Source of the DNA: Cladocopium goreaui
Lineage: Eukaryota > Sar > Dinophyceae > Suessiales > Symbiodiniaceae
Assembly: GCA_947184155.2 (NCBI GenBank)
Contig: CAMXCT020001136.1
Span: forward strand, 704,899 to 768,898
DNA length: 64,000 nt
Direction: 5' to 3'
The notes below the pieces were generated by a model. That model worked only from the letters and a program-made list of their open reading frames with translations. It was not told the DNA's origin and searched no databases. Below are positions 57,683-64,000 of the stretch, in pieces. Every line of letters begins with the position of its first letter. Position 1 is the stretch's first letter. Both the position numbers and the translations under genes were made by a program.

Positions 57683-58846
57683 GTGGGCGTCTAAGCAACG
57701 CCACTCGGTTGATGCTGATAGCTGATCTATCCTGATCCGACTGGCTGGGGAAAATTGTAATCCAACCAATACTTAGAAATAGATGACGGTTTTGGACATT
57801 CAGATGAAGCTGCGATGTGGATACGTCTGATACCACTTGTCAACAGCGCATTGGGAAGCCGCTGGTGTTTTCTGAGAAGAACACATTCTTAGTAAACAAA
57901 CTGCCGACAAGTTTCATGATGCAGATCCTAGCATCCCTTCTCAAGATCTTGAAAATTCTTTTCAACACGTTAAACCGCAGGGCCAACTTGTTGTATCCAA
58001 AGGCATATGGCAGTGCCAGAGACACTGCCAGAACTAGACATTGCAAAGTCACCTGCACTAATCCTCCGACCATTCAGCCAAATCATGCAGCAATGTTCGC
58101 TGCATCTAACATTGCAATATATAGCATTCCACTAACACTGACAGCTTTTTTCTTCAGAAAACGGGCTAGACTCTTAGACCAGCTACAACAGAGCGAAGCT
58201 TTTGAAATCTATCCCACACTCAATGTTTTTTTGCTTTTGATATGATCTAGATCAGCGACAACAAGTAGGGGGGGTCAAGTTCATTTGACAATAAGCTCGG
58301 TTCAAACATGTTCAAACGAAAAATCTAGGAATCTAGGATCCAGGCTGGTCCATCATGTCTGGCATTCGTGGAATCAAAATGGAAGAGCTCTGTTCAGTTC
58401 TTGGGCACTTCTCACATCTGACATCTGACATCCGAAAACAGAAACAGCCGGGTCGTGCAGGCTCCACTGCAGGCGCCAGAAGCTGTGACTCAGCTTTCCA
58501 ACGAAGCTCGGACTTAGAGCGGGAGAGCATGTTTGTATATATTTGTATGGTGAAAAGATGTGAAAAGTAGGGGGAGTATGTCATACCAATCTGGGAGGCC
58601 TGGGAGGCTGCATTAAAGCTTCACTTCGAGGTAATGAAGTTGGTGAAGTTGGATTGGCGATCCAGAGTGTGGAAGGGTTTTTGCTTTCTGGACGGGACTG
58701 GGCAGACTTGCCAGGTTTTGCTCGTTTGAGAAGAGGTGTACATTGTCAACCACGTAGTTTGTCCATGAAGCAAGCCACCTTCAAACTCATTCCCCTTACC
58801 TTTTGGATCCTTTTGGCAGATCCTCAGGTCCGGTTTTGCACTTGAG

Positions 58847-59111
58847 GCCCCTGAGATTGCCACCAACTTGGCCTTGGCAGATCTGTCGCCATTGGAAAAC
58901 CCAAACATCAGCTTCGTAAGGAACTCAGAAGTGAATTCTAAGGTGATGGGACACGACATATCACGACATGACATGATGATAATTGATGATATGAGTTGCT
59001 GCTTGGACAATCTTGGACAGTTGCAAAATGTTGCCCTTTTCGCAGGTGGTTTTGCTCTCCATGTTCTCGATGTCCATCGCACTGGTCGTTTGGGGACGCA
59101 ACGGCTTTTGA
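58847..59111 (+). CDS. Twin membrane protein, copy 2 (last two exons)
   Basis: Exon 58847-58915 (EIATNLALADLSPLENPNIS, ending F; donor GTAAGG) and exon 59046-59111 (VVLLSMFSMSIALVVWGRNG, F, TGA). Lengths 69 and 66 nt equal those of copy 1. The last exon encodes the same 21 residues as copy 1, although about ten codons differ synonymously. The first exon may extend to 58828 (AG|G). Confidence 0.55.
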
Positions 59112-59207
59112 GGACCCCGCGATACCTCCGGCAGCGTGTGTCGTACGTGTGTCGTAAAACATGCCGAATGCTTGTGGTCTGCAAGTGTCTGCAACATGAA
59201 CCCTCAG

Positions 59208-59448
59208 GCAATTGGAGTTTCATCTATTTCATCGAGTTTCGTCCTGTTTTTCAAGGGCCATGTTGCACCCTTGCGGTCAGAAGATGAGGGTGATGAGGGT
59301 CCTTAACCTGAGAAACCCTGAAGGCACGCTGCAATACCTCGTGGCTGTGAAAGACATGGGTTTGAAGAGTCGCTCATTTCGGAGTGAGACGGGCGGTCAA
59401 ATGAGCGGTGGAAGCATTGGACATGATCCGAAAGATCGTGGGTCCTAA
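59208..59448 (+). CDS. Candidate exon(s), unknown protein
   Basis: After AACCCTCAG a 32-codon frame reads AIGVSSISSSFVLFFKGHVA and ends TAA at 59306. Overlapping in another register, LRNPEGTLQYLVAVKDMGLK continues to 59448. An 11-bp repeat (ACGAAGATTGG) follows at 59521-59576. Confidence 0.25.
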
Positions 59449-59906
59449 TACGATTTTCTTAGACAACTGTGAGTGAAACCAAGGAAAAAGTGAAGAACCT
59501 CGCCATGTGCTGAATTTAGAAGATTGGACGAAGATTGGACGAAGATTGGACGAAGATTGGACGAAGATTGGACGAAGAGATGTAGGGTTCTGATGGGTGG
59601 CGTAGTGGGCTAATAGGCGTGGAGCTGTACGGACTCGGCCCCGATTGTACAAATTGAACCTGCTTGTCTTGTGACTGCAAGACATTGCAAGACTACAACG
59701 GTCGATACAAGTTGTGGTCAAACACAGCGAAACCCGAGGAAGAGGCCATGCCAGGTTGCCCCATCCAAAATCGTGCAAAATCATACTAATATTACTAAGA
59801 TCATGGCTTATTCCTGCCACTGTGTTGCCTCGGCTCAAGCGCCCATTGACACATTTGTTGTCCATAAAACAAAAAACCAAGTCATCAGGTGATCTTAGGG
59901 TCTCAG

Positions 59907-60143
59907 GGAGCAAGGTTTCCCATTTCAATAGGACACGTCAAGAACATTCAAGAACCATGCCAACAAATGGCCGATAAGTTCAAGACCATGCCAGCTCAAG
60001 TCTTGACTCAAGTCTTACTCTTGATGAATCTTGATGACTTACCTCCCCTCAACAGATTGACTCGTCACCACACCTGCGCCACGAAGATCAAGGAGCGCAG
60101 GTCGCAATGCCTGCGTGCGAGCTGTACCAGGCTAGACTGTTGA
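59907..60143 (+). CDS. Candidate exon with F-box-like motif
   Basis: After GGGTCTCAG the frame reads GARFPISIGHVKNIQEPCQQ, then MPAQVLTQVLLLMNLDDLPP and LNRLTR before a basic tail and TGA. The pattern P-x-x-V-L-x-x-x-L-x-x-L-x-x-D-L-x-x-L-x-R-L is that of an F-box helix bundle, which links substrates to SCF ubiquitin ligases. Short and seen by eye only. Confidence 0.35.
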   Translation, partial: GARFPISIGHVKNIQEPCQQMADKFKTMPAQVLTQVLLLMNLDDLPPLNRLTRHHTCATKIKERRSQCLRASCTRLDC

Positions 60144-60646
60144 CCTCGAAAAACATTCACTGAAGACTGGATGACTCTGGATGTATGCACTGTTTAGATC
60201 TGTTTAGTATGTTTAGTTTATTCATGTTTATTCAAGCGTTTTGATTGCCACGAGCCTTGAGAGCATGTAACTTTGACAACTGCAAGCATATATGAAGTAT
60301 GACCGTTGTCAAAGGGCAACAGAGTGCGCAGGCATTTATGATATGCCTTGAAAGGAATCTGAGAGCACAAATGGAAAACTCATGTCGGAAGGATTTCCGT
60401 TGAAGATGCAGTTAACTGTGCGCGCACGCACACACACACATTCACATGCAAGATCATGACATATACTGAAAGAATCTGAAAAATGCAAAACAGCGTTCTG
60501 TGCAGTGCCACTAGCAACTTGTCAAAATTGTGCATGATGAAAGTGGACATTGTGAAAAGTGCCCCTTCGGTGGCTCGCCTTCAATGTTCAAGATGATCCA
60601 AGGCTCATCAAGATTCTTTGCTGGGCATAGTCAACATTCCTGTCAG

Positions 60647-60771
60647 GTTACGTCTCTGAGGCTGCGATGTTTGTGATTTGTTTTGGCCAGGACGTTTTGG
60701 AAGATGAGCACGACTGGGATGAAGCAGCCAGGCCCGGGACTCACATCATCTCCCGGTTTTGGATTTTTTGA
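60647..60771 (+). CDS. Candidate exon, unknown protein
   Basis: CCTGTCAG|G opens a frame (two leftover bases) reading YVSEAAMFVICFGQDVLEDE and HDWDEAARPG. A donor is likely before the stop but not pinned. The next segment, 60969-61088, is open in two registers. Confidence 0.35.
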
Positions 60772-61114
60772 TGTTTTTTGCGTGGCTGTCAACTGTCGTC
60801 CCACGGGAAATGATCTGGGAAATTCTGGGAACTCCGAAAGTGTTCTCAAGCATTTTCTTATATTTTCTTGGACAGGACATTCGGGACACTTGTGCATTTT
60901 GATATACTTTGATTCTGTGATGGGGCATGGCATTTCTTTGGTCTGAGGCGTGTAGAGGATGGCGACGCAATGGTTAGTGGACCGCAACGCTCTCTGTGCG
61001 ACAGCTGCCGCAGCGAGCCCAGTTGCTGTTTTTCGCACAGGATGGCTGCAGGGTTGCCCTCAAAATCCGTTGGCCCCATGATCTCGTGACAAGATATGAC
61101 AAGCATCAACACAG

Positions 61115-61380
61115 ATCTGGAGAAGCATTTTTGCAATCTGAGTTCATGTGTCTCGTATGAAGTATTTCCACGGTATGTCAAACACCAGTCCTTTGAGGAC
61201 GCATCCATGGGCATCCAGCAGTTTGAACAGTGGTTCTGTTCTGAGGCCGACCTCTTCACCGATATGCTCGGCTGCCCCGGTACCAGACCTTCCTCATGTG
61301 CAGCTCAGCCAAGGCTGGGCGGCTACTTAACGATCTTGGATCCCCTTGGTTTGCAAACGATGCAGACTTGCAGCAGATAG
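61115..61380 (+). CDS. Candidate exon, unknown protein
   Basis: After CATCAACACAG the frame reads DLEKHFCNLSSCVSYEVFPR, YVKHQSFEDASMGIQQFEQW and FCSEADLFTDMLGCPG. Strongly protein-like. A minus-strand frame overlaps but is less regular. Confidence 0.4.
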
Positions 61381-61685
61381 CAGGGCACAGAGTGGCACCT
61401 CATTTGTGTGGGTCTAAAGATGTTTAAAGTACTTCAAAGTCTGCTCAGGGAATTCAAGAAATGGCAGGACTACAACCTTTAATATTTGTGTGGGAGCGTA
61501 GGCATAACATGGCAGCTTCCGCACATGTAAACTTCTGCTATCTGGATCAGAATCAAAACGAATGTTGCAAACAAGATGTCTTGGACAACCTTGCGATATC
61601 GAAGCCAATGAAATAGATCGCACCATGGGCCAACGGTCTCTCTGTCGCTTTGTCTACACTGATGCAAGCCTCAGACACGTGCCAG

Positions 61686-61794
61686 GAGTGCAGCCGCTGC
61701 GAGGAAGACATTCTGCCACTCATCCGCAACTGGGAGGGAGCAGCTTCACATTTGGCACACAGAGGATTATATACGGATTTGGACGACACGTGAA
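61686..61794 (+). CDS. Cysteine-rich exon
   Basis: After CACGTGCCAG the frame reads ECSRCEEDILPLIRNWEGAA and SHLAHRGLYTDLDDT before TGA. C-x2-C pair (ECSRC), with another cysteine just upstream (TCQ). It may pair with the zinc-binding exon at 61896. Confidence 0.35.
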
Positions 61795-61895
61795 ACGTGA
61801 ACAAGTCGATCTGCAGTTCAAGCCTTATTCTTGGCTTTGGAACTGACTGTCCCATGAGATCCCATAGCGTCGCGTCGTTCAGTGCCACCACTCAG

Positions 61896-61971
61896 GCCTG
61901 GCGATATGCATTTCATTTGCTCGTCGTGCTCAGAGATCCACATTTGTAAGGACTGTCTAGGCAAGTTGTGA
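61896..61971 (+). CDS. Zinc-finger-like exon
   Basis: CACTCAG|G opens PGDMHFICSSCSEIHICKDC then LGKL. C-x2-C-x6-C-x2-C spacing suits a small zinc-binding module such as a RING/B-box/ZZ-type half. Donor likely at 61967 (GTGAAG). Confidence 0.4.
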
Positions 61972-62325
61972 AGCCCCAAGCCATCTCTCGCTGTCCCTCT
62001 TGGAGGTGGTTGTGCAGTCAGAGCTTGCAATTCTTTGATGTAGTAACTTTTTTACCCACAAAAAACACTTAGCCTGGGTCCTTTTTGTTGTGATTCGTAA
62101 CTGCTGTTGAGTGTGGATGGAAATGGATAATATTTTTTACACGGCATTAATGCCAATTCAGCCAATTCTATGGACTCCCTGCAAAGGACTGCGGACCTTC
62201 GGTCTGACCGACATGACTTGACTGTCAAGTTCGTCCCTGAAACCGGGAAGCGGCATCAAAGCGGCACTTGATCAAGATGTCTAAGATGTCAATGCACAGT
62301 TCCCTCTGCACTTGCCACTTGCCAG

Positions 62326-62466
62326 GTGTACATCCACCGCGAATACGACTTCTTAGACTACGAGACTGGCCAAGTGCTTGGCGCTCAACCGGCCTCAACC
62401 GGCCTCAACCGGTCTCAACCGGCCTCAAGACCTCCAGAGCCTTTGTCTGCTTGAATGGCTTGAACG
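62326..62466 (+). CDS. Candidate exon, unknown protein
   Basis: ACTTGCCAG then VYIHREYDFLDYETGQVLGA in phase 0. The following part runs into the decamer GGCCTCAACC (62389-62430). End not defined. Confidence 0.3.
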
Positions 62467-62759
62467 TTGGCCAAAAGTAGCAATGAGAAAGTAGAAGTGT
62501 CAAGACAGTAGAAGTGCAAGGGAGCCCACTGCCACTTCTCCGGAGCTACAGCTGGCTGTCAATACTTCAGGCAGGTGCAAGAAGTGCCCAAGAGAGTAAT
62601 GCATGAAAGGCGCACAAGGCAAGGATCCGCAAGTATGCACCCATTGCGTCACAGCGGCATCAAAGGAAGGGTTCACCTTGGACACGCAAAATCACGCGAA
62701 TGCAGACGAGCTTGTGACGGTTGGTGATGTGACTGAAATCAATAAACCCCGCATGAAAG

Positions 62760-62818
62760 ATGATGCCGCATGCTAGATTGACTGAGGCCGAAATAGAGGC
62801 TCTCAGATTCTACACATG
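62760..62818 (+). CDS. Candidate exon, possibly ADP-ribosyltransferase-like
   Basis: Frame reads ARLTEAEIEALRFYT up to a GT donor in ACATGGTCAAG. The pattern L-T-x-x-E-x-x-A-L-x-x-Y-T opens many eukaryotic/bacterial ADP-ribosyltransferase folds, but this is too short to be firm. 62880-63000 may hold another exon. Confidence 0.2.
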
Positions 62819-63365
62819 GTCAAGATATGTCAAGATAAGGATAATCTGTAATGGTATGAACCAAATATGCAAAAATCCAGCGTCCAACATATTGGGAAAT
62901 GGGAAGAGCCTCCAAGGGCAGAACATCCACATAGATCTACCATTGGACTATGGTCTACCTGAACCTGGCCAGGTCAGTGACACTAGAAGCCGAGGCCTGG
63001 GTCACTGTGGTGTCATGACGCCATGACTTCAAACAGATGGAATGCAAACATATGCAACCAACAAACTGCTGATAGTGATTGAATGGTGTTGATAAATTTG
63101 ATATCACATTTTTGTTCATGAGCTACAGCCGAAGGCCGCCAGCCAGCAGGTTGCAAAGAAGGCTGGGATGCCAAAATGCAAGGCTTTTAAGGGGCAACGA
63201 AGCATGTACCAAAACATTACAAAACCATTTCCCAATGGATTGCCAACCGCGATGTTGGATTGTTTGTACGAGCACTGGCTTTGGCTGACATTGTAGCTCG
63301 CTTTGCTTGGATTGAGCAACTTTGAAAGATTTGAAAGACAGTTTTTCGCCCCATCCTTGCACGGT

Positions 63366-63443
63366 GATGAGGTCTACGATCAAGTGCAGCTTCTAGCGCG
63401 GGAAGTGTCAGAGGAGGAGGAGGACAGGATCGAGTCTTCAAAG
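63366..63443 (+). CDS. Candidate acidic exon
   Basis: Frame reads GDEVYDQVQLLAREVSEEEE and DRIESSK, ending at AAG|GTTGGC. The open frame continues to 63539. No family recognised. Confidence 0.3.
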
Positions 63444-63597
63444 GTTGGCTATTCTTCAGGTGGAGGTGTTTTTCAAGAGTTTGAAGCTGGACATGTTTGG
63501 AACCTAGGGCCTTATTGCATGGCTTGCATAGACTTATGACGTCTAGAGGCATGCATTCATTGGACAATTGAAAATAATTAATAATATTAAAAAAAAA

Positions 63598-63835
63598 CAA
63601 CAAACAAAAAAAAACAAAAAACAAACCAGGCAAAAAAAATGAAACAAATTGCGCCAGAGTGCTTTGTTTTTTTTTCCAAAGGAAAATGCAGATTTGGGAT
63701 TCCGGAGTCTCCCGAGGAACAAAAAAACAAAAACGAAACAAAAAAGAAACAAGAAAGAAACAAATACAAAGCAGTCTGGTGCAATTTGTATCTTTTTTGT
63801 TTGTTGTTTTTCCTGTTTTTTCTTTGTTTGTTTAA
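63598..63835. mobile_element. A-rich hairpin element (MITE-like)
   Basis: ACAAATTGCGCCAGAGTGCT at 63644 and ACAAATTGCACCAGACTGCT (reverse complement, 63789-63766) are inverted, with A/C-rich flanks also inverted. Loop about 100 bp. Overlapping frames on both strands are mirror read-through. Confidence 0.5.
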
Positions 63836-64000
63836 TTATTTTCTGGTTTCCAGTAAAATGAAGCATTCTGCTTCATAAGCATAGACGCACTCGAAGGACA
63901 AGTTGGACAAGCACTGGGATCGGGAAAACATTTTGCAGTGCACCCAGTCCACTTGCAACAGCTTGTTCAATTTGAGCAGTAGTCAGACCCCAAACAGTGA

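Noticed and set aside
57840-58230. Minus-strand hydrophobic segment (ALPYAFGYNKLALRF) resembling a membrane carrier tail
   Set aside because: Continuation upstream needs two in-frame TGA codons, and the plus strand is also open (142 residues); could not decide, so not annotated.

Overview
The window looks like nuclear DNA of a dinoflagellate, most likely a Symbiodiniaceae-type alga. This is an inference from style, as there is no marker gene. Coding sequence comes as short exons (about 40-230 nt), mostly bounded by pyrimidine-AG acceptors (often AG followed by G) and GT or occasionally GC donors. Most of the DNA is introns and many unrelated tandem arrays. One block is built from TTTAGGG-like motifs, the telomere type known from dinoflagellates. 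Nearly all long open frames are read-through of microsatellites and are not genes.

Layout. 0-1.3 kb: last exons of a Cid1/TUTase-like nucleotidyltransferase. 1.3-9.5 kb: a few candidate exons, a telomere-like block inserted in a satellite, and a small hairpin element. 9.6-11.5 kb: three adjoining minisatellites. 14.9-16.2 kb: an (ATTATATT)n-type array. 19-23 kb: scattered candidate exons. 23.6-26.3 kb: a terminal-inverted-repeat element with internal ~400-bp repeats. 26.6-31 kb: more exon candidates on both strands. 31.6-41.6 kb: the best resolved gene, a PPR-like repeat protein on the + strand. One of its introns (about 7.1 kb) holds an antisense mobile unit coding for a KDZ-type transposase (671 aa over two phase-matched exons) and a DUF3987-like ATPase/primase-family protein. 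The unit is bracketed by two same-orientation arrays of the decamer TCCGCTGRTC. 42-53 kb: a repeat domain with heptamer satellites, CACT-type microsatellites, an OTU-like protease exon, a 1.5-kb near-perfect palindrome and an 89-bp module. 53.9-64 kb: gene-fragment territory with tandem paralogues of a membrane protein, an F-box-like exon, cysteine-rich exons and a second A-rich hairpin.

How things fit: the protein-coding parts look like separate spliced host genes plus mobile-element genes. There are no operons. Exon calls outside the PPR, KDZ, OTU, Cid1-like and twin membrane genes rest only on open frame, splice-like borders and protein-like composition, and are given low confidence. All protein family names come from motif recognition by eye; no database search was run.
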